Assembly: GCF_900182785.1 (NCBI RefSeq)
Contig: NZ_FXTS01000001.1
Coordinates: forward strand, 696,122-760,121
Length of the DNA stretch: 64,000 nt
Reading direction: 5' to 3'
Source: Oceanospirillum linum
GTDB lineage: Bacteria; Pseudomonadota; Gammaproteobacteria; Pseudomonadales; Halomonadaceae
A program made the position numbers and the translations under genes. Numbering within the stretch: position 1 is the stretch's first letter; every line of letters begins with the position of its first letter. The notes under the pieces were generated by a model that was given only the letters and a program-made list of their open reading frames with translations, made no database searches and was not told the origin of the DNA. This document shows positions 1 to 7,951 of the stretch, piece after piece.

Positions 1-138
1 TATAGAGGTACCATGCTAACAGCTTAACTGTCTCGCTGAGATGCCGTTGTGAATAAGAGCCTCAAGCCCCACCCACCCTAATATTGGGTATCCAACTATC
101 GGGGGAAAGGCATTTCATGATCTGAAGGCATTGTTTAC
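1..138. other. Window edge, no gene seen
   Basis: These bases lie downstream of the methyltransferase stop codon and carry no convincing reading frame, RNA gene or strong terminator. Any further gene of the accessory unit, such as a nuclease, would lie to the left of the window. Confidence 0.4.
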
Positions 139-1182
139 TTACCTTGCCTCAAGAACTTTGAAAAAACTCTGGGCTATTGTCTGAGCCATCAAAGGAGGAA
201 CAGCGTTACCTACTTGCTTGGCTCGGTCTGCCAAGCTTCCGCAAAACCTATACGAGCGAGGGAAAGTCTGCAAACACGCAGCTTCACGAAGTGACAGCGC
301 TCTATCTTGCTCTGGATGACCAAAACGTCCATTCGAAAGGCTAATACAGCGAGTTGTCAAGCCACTTGCAGGGCGCTTCCAATGGAGGCGGCCATACACA
401 TCCGTATGACCTTTATGCTTCTTGTGACAATCGAGAAGCAAATGTTCAGGCCAAGAGTCCCGACTACCACCCTCAGGCGTCGACCTAATCCGCTCAAGAT
501 TTAAAGCTGACAGTTTAGCCGCTTGATGATCAGGATCAGACTTGCAAACCTCCCCTGCAGCTATTTCAGGTAAATCTTTGATCCACTCTTCAACTGTTGA
601 ATATGGTTGCCCAGCCTCTGGGCCATGAGTAAATTCAGGGAAAGAAATTGAACCCAGTCGTGACGCAAGTAGAACCAGGCGCTCCCTTTTTTGAGGGACA
701 CCAAAACTTCTTGCTGGGACAATATTGAAATCGAAAGAGTATCCAGACTTGTGGAGCATTTGAGTAAAGCTCTCAAATGCTCCACCCATGCCTACTTTCT
801 GAATTCCGGGAACATTCTCGATCATCACAAACTCGGGTAGCCAGTACTCGATAAAACGAGAAAACTCACTAAGAAGGTTTCGTCTAGGATCTTCTGCAGA
901 CTTATTACCATTCTGTTTTGAGAATGGCTGACAGGGGGCACACCCACAAAACAACAGAGGACTTTGCTTTCTATCCTGAGCCTCTATTAATGGGGACAAA
1001 ATTGAAGATTCAGTCACACAAATATCACGAGCAACACTCTCCACTTCTGGAAAGTTAACTTGATATGTCTCAATTGCCACAGGGTCATTATCTAAGGCAA
1101 ACACAATGTCCATTCCAGCATTGCGTAACCCAAGACTTGTCCCGCCACAACCTGAGAAAAAGTCAAAAACTCGTATACTCAC
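139..1182 (-). CDS. DNA (cytosine-5-)-methyltransferase, Dcm family
   Basis: Transfers a methyl group from S-adenosylmethionine to C5 of cytosine in a specific DNA site. The 347-residue protein shows the ordered family motifs: motif I with FSGCGG at residues 9-14, motif IV Pro-Cys-Gln with the catalytic Cys84, motif VI Glu-Asn-Val at 122-124, motif VIII Gln-x-Arg-x-Arg at 164-168, and motif X QVGNAVPP at 323-330. The target-recognition region between motifs VIII and X is short, about 120 residues, so the recognised site cannot be read from the sequence. The start is GTG at 1182, whose G is the last base of the TAG stop of the upstream ATPase gene, so the two genes are probably translationally coupled. 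A solitary methyltransferase is possible, but the coupling favours a joint restriction-modification or defence role (inference). Confidence 0.93.
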   Translation of the reverse strand: MSIRVFDFFSGCGGTSLGLRNAGMDIVFALDNDPVAIETYQVNFPEVESVARDICVTESSILSPLIEAQDRKQSPLLFCGCAPCQPFSKQNGNKSAEDPRRNLLSEFSRFIEYWLPEFVMIENVPGIQKVGMGGAFESFTQMLHKSGYSFDFNIVPARSFGVPQKRERLVLLASRLGSISFPEFTHGPEAGQPYSTVEEWIKDLPEIAAGEVCKSDPDHQAAKLSALNLERIRSTPEGGSRDSWPEHLLLDCHKKHKGHTDVYGRLHWKRPASGLTTRCISLSNGRFGHPEQDRALSLREAACLQTFPRSYRFCGSLADRAKQVGNAVPPLMAQTIAQSFFKVLEAR

Positions 1183-3002
1183 TACTGTTTACCTAAAAAG
1201 TTATCTATCGCTTCAGTTATCGGTTCAAAATGAACATTGTCTAACTTAGCTAAGTACATTTTCTGAGTACTAAAAATTTCACTCGAACTTACATCTTCAA
1301 AGTCTTCTTTGCCTAATAAATGCTGAGTCAACTGCCTAAATTTGGCTTTTGCATCTGGGTCAGGGGAAATTCCCGTCCCTTCAAATGGGTCTTCTTTCAG
1401 GTTTTCAAGGATAAATTGTTCCGGCGTACCGTTGCCGGGCAAAAAGGACATGTATTCTAAGAAAAATTTACAAAACTGCCTCTTATATTTTGTTAGATTT
1501 TTTTCAATATCAGGATCATTGCCCCCATCCTTAGGAAACTTGATCTGCTGCCCATTAGACAAATCCTGAATAACTTGGTCGAGCTGATTATCAGGAATAT
1601 CCTGCATTTTGCTCTGACATATATTAGTTCTCGATCCTTCATCTCCGTCCAAAATGAAAAGTGATTTGCACCCATTTGAAAGCGCTTCAGGAAGTACGAA
1701 TGACTGCCGAAGATCACCAGCACCACCCGGCATAAAAACAACCTCAAACAACTTAAATGTGGCTTCTCCCTTCAAACGGAGTGCTCTAAGCACAAATTCA
1801 GCAGCAAGAGCATCTTCGACAAAAATGCGATATTTAGCGTCCGAAGAGCTGCCTAAATGAAAAAAAGCTTCCTCTGGATGGGTTTCTCTCAACGACCTGA
1901 CTTTTCCTGTTTCATTATCGTTAAACAGAGTTTTAATTGCTTTTTTCGGCAACCCTTTGACAATAAATGGAGAGTGCGTGCCCACCACAATCTGGTGCTT
2001 ATTTTTTCGGATTTCATCTATTAAAAAGGCAACTAGACGTGTCTGTGCACCCGGATGAAGGGATACCTCAGGTTCATCCAAAATAATCAACGACATTTGT
2101 GGGGCTGAAAGTATTTTTTGTACAAGCATTACAACAGCAAACTCACCACTTCCTGCGAAGGCCTCACTATATTGCAGAGCATTTGATTGGAGAATTACAG
2201 AGCTGCCATCCATCCCAAAAAAACAATGTTCCACGAGCCGAATAGAAACATAGTCTCTTCCAAGTATTTCAGAAATCACTGCACACTTAGCAGGAGACAA
2301 CTCTTCATTTTTGCTAACTTGCTCCTTCTTTCCACGATAAAGAGTTTTCGACTGTAAGTTTTGATCAACCACTTTCTTGAGGAAAACTGACTTTTTCCTG
2401 ATGAAGTCCTGCTTTGACTTAAAGCTGATCCGGCGACCTAGCTCCCCATGATAAAAAAACTTGTCATACGAGCTGATTTCACTCCTAAAATCCAAAAAAA
2501 CTACATTCTTAACCATCAGTTCCCAACGGGTTTTACTTCTCCCAATGAGATTATCCTCATCTTCGACAGGAGGCATGGCCTCCATGCCATCAGAAATCCG
2601 TGGTCGATCAGGCTCCCAATAGTCTGGGTTTATTTCTTTAGAGTTTGGATAGGCCCTTCTAGCTCTCTTTTTAATAACTTCAACATCTCTTTTCGCATCT
2701 CCCTGAAAATATCCATAGATATATCGAGGCTGATTTTCCCCTTCACCTGAAATGGGATCCAGATCTGTCGAGAACCAAAAGCTCCCTAAACTGTAATCTT
2801 TTGGGCAACCCTGTATCGCTCTGAGAACAGAACTCTTGTTAGTTCCATTCTGGCCAACAATAACTGTTAACGGAAAATCAAAATCTATTCTTGTCCCTGC
2901 CTCTAGGTTCTTAAAACATGGGAACCGAATGTAGTTGATATATGGCTCTAACTTTTTGCTTTTCTTCAACTGCTCCAAGGCAGTAATATCCTTTGCCTGC
3001 AT
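1182..3002 (-). CDS. OLD-like ATPase with TOPRIM-type C-terminal region
   Basis: A 606-residue ABC/RecF-type ATPase with a C-terminal TOPRIM-like region, the layout of OLD-family (overcoming lysogenization defect) nucleases. Visible parts are a Walker A GQNGTNKSS at residues 50-58, where the usual second Gly of the P-loop is Asn; a signature-like SGE at 285-287; a Walker B LIILDEP at 305-311 followed by a D-loop-like EVSLHP; a switch His in GTHSPF near 343; a TOPRIM-type acidic VED at 395-397; and a DGD at 452-454. An AAGGA ribosome site lies 7 bases upstream of the ATG. The gene begins 22 bases after the UPF0270 stop codon and overlaps the methyltransferase start by one base. Family members cleave DNA in phage or plasmid defence; here the role is inferred from the coupled methyltransferase. 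Base composition is more AT-rich than the neighbouring ligA region, suggesting transfer. Confidence 0.8.
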   Translation of the reverse strand: MQAKDITALEQLKKSKKLEPYINYIRFPCFKNLEAGTRIDFDFPLTVIVGQNGTNKSSVLRAIQGCPKDYSLGSFWFSTDLDPISGEGENQPRYIYGYFQGDAKRDVEVIKKRARRAYPNSKEINPDYWEPDRPRISDGMEAMPPVEDEDNLIGRSKTRWELMVKNVVFLDFRSEISSYDKFFYHGELGRRISFKSKQDFIRKKSVFLKKVVDQNLQSKTLYRGKKEQVSKNEELSPAKCAVISEILGRDYVSIRLVEHCFFGMDGSSVILQSNALQYSEAFAGSGEFAVVMLVQKILSAPQMSLIILDEPEVSLHPGAQTRLVAFLIDEIRKNKHQIVVGTHSPFIVKGLPKKAIKTLFNDNETGKVRSLRETHPEEAFFHLGSSSDAKYRIFVEDALAAEFVLRALRLKGEATFKLFEVVFMPGGAGDLRQSFVLPEALSNGCKSLFILDGDEGSRTNICQSKMQDIPDNQLDQVIQDLSNGQQIKFPKDGGNDPDIEKNLTKYKRQFCKFFLEYMSFLPGNGTPEQFILENLKEDPFEGTGISPDPDAKAKFRQLTQHLLGKEDFEDVSSSEIFSTQKMYLAKLDNVHFEPITEAIDNFLGKQ

Positions 3003-3024
3003 GCAAAATCCTTATCAATATTAA

Positions 3025-3267
3025 TTACAGATCAGCTTCCTGAACCCGCTTGCGGTATTCCGGCTTGGTAAGAATCGTCACCGACTCAGTTACAGGATCA
3101 AATACAATGGTCAGCTCGCCTTTAACCAGCTGCTGACGCACCTGCTGTACCCAGTCTTCAAGACCCACATCAACCTCTGTGGTGTCGTAGCCCTGACGGG
3201 TGACAAAATCTTCCAGCAATCCCTGCAGCGCATCCGGTGAAATATCCCGATAGGGAACATCGATCAT
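3025..3267 (-). CDS. yheU: UPF0270 (YheU-like) protein
   Basis: An 80-residue small protein that matches the conserved UPF0270 family, beginning MIDVPYRDISPDAL and ending in an acidic stretch. The length is usual for the family (about 70-80 residues). Family function is unknown. It lies immediately upstream of the ATPase/methyltransferase pair, so this is the last clearly core gene before the accessory unit, and the pair may be read through from its promoter. Confidence 0.85.
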   Translation of the reverse strand: MIDVPYRDISPDALQGLLEDFVTRQGYDTTEVDVGLEDWVQQVRQQLVKGELTIVFDPVTESVTILTKPEYRKRVQEADL

Positions 3268-3339
3268 AAGGTCTCTCTTTTTCGGTTGTCTCTTTCAGGA
3301 GCAGGCGTTTATCCGGTGCTTGTCCGGTTTTGCCTGAAA

Positions 3340-3996
3340 TCAGAACACCCACCAGCTAGCTCCACGATCAAGGGTTGACCGGCAACTCTCCAGTTGTTTG
3401 TGGTACTCGATTGCACGGTTAGCAACTTTGGTAGAGACATCTTTCAGCCAGGATTTACTCTGCCATTTTTTTTCAGCGTAACCACCATGCCCCTCATGGT
3501 AAGCAATGTACATATAGTAGGTATTATTACGCTCAATTCCGTTTCTTAAATACCCCTGATAGTTGTACCAGCCAATAAAGTCCACTGCGTCATGGAAGCG
3601 GCCACGACTGGCACGCCGATTACCGGTTTTGTCCTGATATTCCTTCCAGGTGGAATCCAAAGCCTGAGTGTAGCCATAGGATGAGGACTTGCGGGGTCCG
3701 GGTATAATTCCCAAAAAGGCGGTTCGTTCCGGTTGAGCATCCGGTTTAAAGGAAGATTCCTGGTGGATAAAAGCGAGCAAAATGGGTACAGCTGTTCCCC
3801 ACTTTTCTTCCGATTGTTTAGCAGAAATATACCAATCGGGGTACTGACGAAAGATCTCGCAGGCATTGTCCGGCTTTTGCGGCGGAGCAACAGCACACCC
3901 TGCCAGTATAAAGGTGATCAACCCCAACAGTGACAGACGTAGTATGCCGCCTTTCCCCTTAACCTGATGTTTACATCCTTTAATCATCTCACTCAC
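3340..3996 (-). CDS. SLT-domain (lytic transglycosylase-like) lipoprotein
   Basis: A probable outer-membrane lipoprotein of 218 residues with a hydrophobic signal segment ending in a lipobox Leu-Ala-Gly-Cys near residues 31-34. The mature part has goose-lysozyme/SLT features: an Ile-His-Gln-Glu-Ser-Ser-Phe segment whose Glu would be the catalytic acid, a Tyr-Gly-Tyr-Thr-Gln segment, and a late YMYIAYHEGHGGY segment. By family knowledge it would cut peptidoglycan strands between N-acetylmuramic acid and N-acetylglucosamine. The start is uncertain: GTG at 3996 or ATG at 3987. Both keep the signal peptide. It sits between ligA and UPF0270 with no obvious functional link to either. Confidence 0.75.
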   Translation of the reverse strand: MSEMIKGCKHQVKGKGGILRLSLLGLITFILAGCAVAPPQKPDNACEIFRQYPDWYISAKQSEEKWGTAVPILLAFIHQESSFKPDAQPERTAFLGIIPGPRKSSSYGYTQALDSTWKEYQDKTGNRRASRGRFHDAVDFIGWYNYQGYLRNGIERNNTYYMYIAYHEGHGGYAEKKWQSKSWLKDVSTKVANRAIEYHKQLESCRSTLDRGASWWVF

Positions 3997-4042
3997 AATA
4001 TCTTATCCATTTCAGTCTTTATCTGCCTAATACCGGTTTGCG

Positions 4043-6115
4043 TTACAATTTGCCATGCTCATGCAGCAATGCCAGCAAACCCTCTTCATCGGTGATATCA
4101 ATACCCAACTCCTGTGCCTTAGTGAGCTTAGATCCAGCGGCTTCACCGGCAATGACCAGCTGGGTTTTTTTAGAAACACTGCCGGACACCTTGGCACCAA
4201 GTGCTTCCAAAGCAGCTTTAGCATCATTACGTTTCAGCTGATTCAGGGTGCCTGTCAGTACCAGTGTTTGCCCCGCTAGAGGTAGCTCTTCCGCTGATGG
4301 CTGCGCTTCAATCTCAGGCCATTCAATACCTTCAGCTAACAGAGCATCCAGCATTTCCAAATTGTGTGCTTGACGGAAGAAAGTAACAATATGATGCGCA
4401 ACGATGGGGCCTACATCCGGCACTTCCAGCAGTTGCTCTTCGGTGGCGTTACGGATCACGGCCAGGTCACAAAAGTGTTGCGCCAGCTGCTTCGCGGTCA
4501 CCTCACCCACTTCACGAATACCTAATGCATAAATAAAACGGGGGAGGGTCGTATGCTTTGCCTGCTGAAGTGCATCCAGCAAATTTTGTGCAGACTTAGG
4601 CCCCATTCGCTCCAAGGCCGCAACATCATCCACATTCAGGTGAAAAAGATCGGTCAGGCTGCTGACCAGCCCTTTATCAACCAGAGCTTCTACCAGCTTA
4701 TCACCCAAGCCATCCACATCCAGTGCCTTTCGGGAGGCAAAGTGCTTAATGCCCTCTTTCCGCTGAGCGGCACACACCAGACCGCCGGAACAGCGAACCA
4801 CCGCTTCTCCCTCAGCCCGTTCTGTTTCCGAGCCGCAAACAGGACATGTCGCAGGAAAAATAATATCCTTCAGATCATGATTCCCTTCACGGCGCTCCAA
4901 AACAACAGAAACAATCTGAGGAATGACATCACCGGCACGGCGGACAATAACTGTATCGCCGATCTTAACCCCAAGACGGGCTACTTCATCTGCATTATGC
5001 AGGGTTGCATTGGAGACGGTTACACCACCAACATAAACCGGCTCAAGACGGGCCACCGGCGTTATAGCACCAGTGCGCCCCACCTGAAATTCAACATCAC
5101 GCAGTTTTGTGATCTCTTCCTGTGCAGGGAATTTATAAGCAATTGCCCAGCGTGGCGCACGAGAGACAAAACCCAATGCCGACTGTATCTCCATACGATT
5201 GGTTTTGAAAACGATACCGTCGATTTCAAAGGCCAGCTGATCGCGGCGTAACCCAAGATCGCGATAATAATCCAGACAGCCCTGCACACCTGTCACTACT
5301 TTTAACTCTGGGTTCAGCCGGAAACCGAGGCCGCTCAGTTTTTGCAGCACATCACTATGGCGCTCAGGCATAAAACCATCGCTGACTTCGCCCACACTGT
5401 ATGCACAAAACTCCAGAGGACGTTTGGCCGTGATGCGGCTGTCCAGTTGACGCAGGCTTCCGGCGGCTGCATTACGTGGGTTCACAAAGACTTTTTCATC
5501 CGCTTCAGCCGCTGCTTTGTTTAGCTTTTCAAAGCCCGCTTTCGGCATATAAACTTCGCCACGAACCTCCAGTACGTCCGGTAGCCCACCTTCAATATCT
5601 GCGTCCTTAAGGCGCAGAGGCACTGAGCCAATCGTTTTTACATTCTGGGTAATATCTTCACCTGTGCTGCCGTCACCACGGGTGGCAGCCTGAACCAGAA
5701 GCCCTCGCTCGTAGCGAATACTTAGCGCGATACCATCCAGTTTAGGCTCACAGGCGTATTCAATCTCATCCTCAGTTTTCAGACGCTCTTTAACCCTTTG
5801 ATTAAAGCGCCTGAACTCTTCATCGTCAAAGGCGTTATCCAGAGAGAGCATCGGCACCCGGTGCGTGACCTGAGTAAAAGCGGGCAGAGGTGCGGCTCCT
5901 ACTCTCTGGCTTGGAGAGTCCGGTGACTGAAGTTCAGGATAACGAGCTTCCAGCTCCTGAAGCTGGCGCATCAGGCGATCGTACTCCGCATCAGGAATAC
6001 TCGGATCATCCTCCACATAATAACGATAGTTATGGTCGTTAAGTTGCTGGCGCAGACTCTCAATCTGCTGTTCAGAGGATAGTGATTCAGAAGAGGAGCC
6101 GGACAATAGAGGCAT
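4043..6115 (-). CDS. ligA: NAD-dependent DNA ligase LigA
   Basis: Seals nicks in duplex DNA during replication and repair, using NAD+ to form a ligase-AMP intermediate. The 690-residue protein has the full family layout: an N-terminal NAD-contacting region, the adenylation motif Lys-Leu-Asp-Gly with the nucleophile Lys125, an OB-fold region, a zinc-binding CPVCGSE segment with later Cys residues, helix-hairpin-helix repeats (GPKSAQNLL, VPDVGPIVA), and a C-terminal BRCT domain from about residue 610. Length is slightly above the E. coli enzyme (671). It is downstream of zipA, as in many gammaproteobacteria, but separated from it by two hairpins. Confidence 0.98.
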   Translation of the reverse strand: MPLLSGSSSESLSSEQQIESLRQQLNDHNYRYYVEDDPSIPDAEYDRLMRQLQELEARYPELQSPDSPSQRVGAAPLPAFTQVTHRVPMLSLDNAFDDEEFRRFNQRVKERLKTEDEIEYACEPKLDGIALSIRYERGLLVQAATRGDGSTGEDITQNVKTIGSVPLRLKDADIEGGLPDVLEVRGEVYMPKAGFEKLNKAAAEADEKVFVNPRNAAAGSLRQLDSRITAKRPLEFCAYSVGEVSDGFMPERHSDVLQKLSGLGFRLNPELKVVTGVQGCLDYYRDLGLRRDQLAFEIDGIVFKTNRMEIQSALGFVSRAPRWAIAYKFPAQEEITKLRDVEFQVGRTGAITPVARLEPVYVGGVTVSNATLHNADEVARLGVKIGDTVIVRRAGDVIPQIVSVVLERREGNHDLKDIIFPATCPVCGSETERAEGEAVVRCSGGLVCAAQRKEGIKHFASRKALDVDGLGDKLVEALVDKGLVSSLTDLFHLNVDDVAALERMGPKSAQNLLDALQQAKHTTLPRFIYALGIREVGEVTAKQLAQHFCDLAVIRNATEEQLLEVPDVGPIVAHHIVTFFRQAHNLEMLDALLAEGIEWPEIEAQPSAEELPLAGQTLVLTGTLNQLKRNDAKAALEALGAKVSGSVSKKTQLVIAGEAAGSKLTKAQELGIDITDEEGLLALLHEHGKL

Positions 6116-6187
6116 AACAATCTCGATACAGGGTTTAAAAAATGATCATTGGTATGAGTCGTATCAGAGGTACAAACCAAAAGCAGC

Positions 6188-6211
6188 AAAACCACCCTCA
6201 TCGGTGGTTTT
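6188..6211 (-). terminator. Probable rho-independent terminator after zipA
   Basis: A perfect 9-bp stem (AAAACCACC paired with GGTGGTTTT) with a 6-base loop lies between the zipA stop and ligA start. On the minus strand it ends in TTTT, compatible with termination of zipA transcripts. The stem is also A/T-flanked on the other side, so it may work in both directions. Confidence 0.55.
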
Positions 6212-6217
6212 GAAACC

Positions 6218-6240
6218 GGTTGCAGCCACAAGCTGCAACC
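6218..6240. repeat. Second hairpin between zipA and ligA
   Basis: A perfect 9-bp inverted repeat (GGTTGCAGC and GCTGCAACC) around a 5-base loop CACAA, only 6 bases from the preceding hairpin. It lacks a following T-run, so it is not itself a classical terminator; it could stabilise a transcript end or be a remnant repeat. Confidence 0.5.
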
Positions 6241-6312
6241 CAGGTTAGTTGAACCTTAAGGCCATTAAGAAAGAGCTTTCCCCACTCATTCTCTCAGGCC
6301 GCTATCACAACG

Positions 6313-7869
6313 TCAGCGCATACGCGCCAACTGCTTACGGCGCTCAAACTCCTGAATCCGCTGCTTGTAGTGTTCGATAGTCTGCGGTGTCATCACACTA
6401 CGGTTTTCATCCCTTAGCTCACCACTCATGTGCCGCACAATGACTTTTGCGGTTTCCAGCATCATAGTAAAGCACTCCTGGCTGTTACCAGGGGCCGGTA
6501 AGCCCATTACAAAAGAAACGCTCGGAATATAGAGATCATCAAGCTGATCAATATCAAAAACACCTGGCTCCACAGAGCTAAGCATCGAGAACTGAATCTG
6601 AGGGCCATCTTCTGTTTTAACAAAACGATGGAATACCCCCATGGCACCTATCTGCATACCGCACTGCATGACGATATGTAAAAGAGCAGCGCCATGGAAA
6701 CCACGCTCATCCTTACATTTAACATGCATCATCAATAGCTCATCAGCATCCGCAATCTGACCACGCTCTTCGTCAGCACTCAACAGGAACTTACGATTAG
6801 CCGACGCACTCTTCTTGCCACTGCCCGGCTCTGCGGGTTGCTCATCAGCAACAGGAGCTTGCTGTGCATTGGCCTGCTCCTGCTTTCGCTTAAGGACATC
6901 GGCTTTATGGGCCATTTCCTGCTGCTGTCGATACTGTCGTTCAGCCAAACTCATCTCATCTGCAACCGGTGCCCGCTGCTTCATTCGTTCTAGTGGCCGA
7001 GGTCCTGTATGCTTGCCCTGAATACGACGTACTGCTGCCTTAACAGGGTCAGACTCTTCCAGAGCTGCAGCCTCTACTTCAGCTTCTTCCCGTTTCTGCT
7101 GTTCCAGCTTGTGCTCTTCTTCCAGGCGGCGGGCTTTAGCAGCCGCAAAGCGCTTCTCTAAAGGCTCAAGAGGCTCCAGATCGCTCAGGTCATCATCAAC
7201 CGGATCAAATGCCGTTATATGCAGATTATTGTCATCAGATACTGAATCTTCTGTTGATTCGGATTCAAATGAGGCAGCAGGCTCAGCTTCGGCCGGAGAG
7301 GCCTCTGCATCAGAGATATTATCTGCCGATGAATAATCTAACTCGGAGTCAGCGGTTGACTCAGGGGTATAAAGAGACGTATCAGGCACATCACTGATAT
7401 CTGCCAGATCAGACTCCGGAGAAAAATCCGGCTCTTGGTAAATATCTGCTTCTTCATCTTCTGAGGCTTGCAAATAAGTCTCAGCAGCATCAGAGTCGGA
7501 AGAGTAGTCATTATCTTCAGCGAAATGCTCCGCCTCAGGCGTTTGTTCATCAAAGAATGGAGTCGAGTCCTGATCATAGGTCTCGTCATGCAATGAGATA
7601 TCTGAATCAGTGTCAGACTCTGTTTCAATCTCAACTTCGTGGCGCAGGACGGGAATCGGGTCATCATCAAAAACTTCAACATCATGACTCTTTACCACCC
7701 GAGCACCACCCGAAGGCAGCTCCCTGCGCAACTGCTCTTGCCGGGCGCGCTCTTCTTCATCGACATTCTCACCTTGAGCATCAGCTTTGCGCATACGCCG
7801 GATACCATCGGCTATAATCAGCAACAAAATCAGACCACCCAAAACCATCAGCCACTCACGTAAGCCCAT
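6313..7869 (-). CDS. zipA: Cell division protein ZipA
   Basis: Inner-membrane protein that anchors FtsZ to the membrane at the division site. It has an N-terminal membrane segment at about residues 4-23 followed by basic residues (RRMRK). A very long, acidic, Ser/Asp/Glu-rich linker spans about residues 75-250, then comes a charged Gln/Lys-rich stretch. The C-terminal FtsZ-binding ZipA domain covers about residues 365-505 (including MHVKCKDERGFHGAALLHIV). At 518 residues it is longer than E. coli ZipA (328), the extra length being in the linker. It lies between smc and ligA, a common gammaproteobacterial order. Confidence 0.93.
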   Translation of the reverse strand: MGLREWLMVLGGLILLLIIADGIRRMRKADAQGENVDEEERARQEQLRRELPSGGARVVKSHDVEVFDDDPIPVLRHEVEIETESDTDSDISLHDETYDQDSTPFFDEQTPEAEHFAEDNDYSSDSDAAETYLQASEDEEADIYQEPDFSPESDLADISDVPDTSLYTPESTADSELDYSSADNISDAEASPAEAEPAASFESESTEDSVSDDNNLHITAFDPVDDDLSDLEPLEPLEKRFAAAKARRLEEEHKLEQQKREEAEVEAAALEESDPVKAAVRRIQGKHTGPRPLERMKQRAPVADEMSLAERQYRQQQEMAHKADVLKRKQEQANAQQAPVADEQPAEPGSGKKSASANRKFLLSADEERGQIADADELLMMHVKCKDERGFHGAALLHIVMQCGMQIGAMGVFHRFVKTEDGPQIQFSMLSSVEPGVFDIDQLDDLYIPSVSFVMGLPAPGNSQECFTMMLETAKVIVRHMSGELRDENRSVMTPQTIEHYKQRIQEFERRKQLARMR

Positions 7870-7951
7870 GCAGTTAAAACCCTGTGTAAAATAGTTAATT
7901 ATTGACTCAGATTCATTGACTTTAGCTATTTTACGCTACAAAAGAGAACAT

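Noticed and set aside
4553..5251. Long plus-strand open frame (232 codons) inside ligA
   Set aside because: It is antisense to a fully conserved ligA, has Cys/Asn/Gln-rich composition typical of a shadow frame, and no ribosome site or family match.
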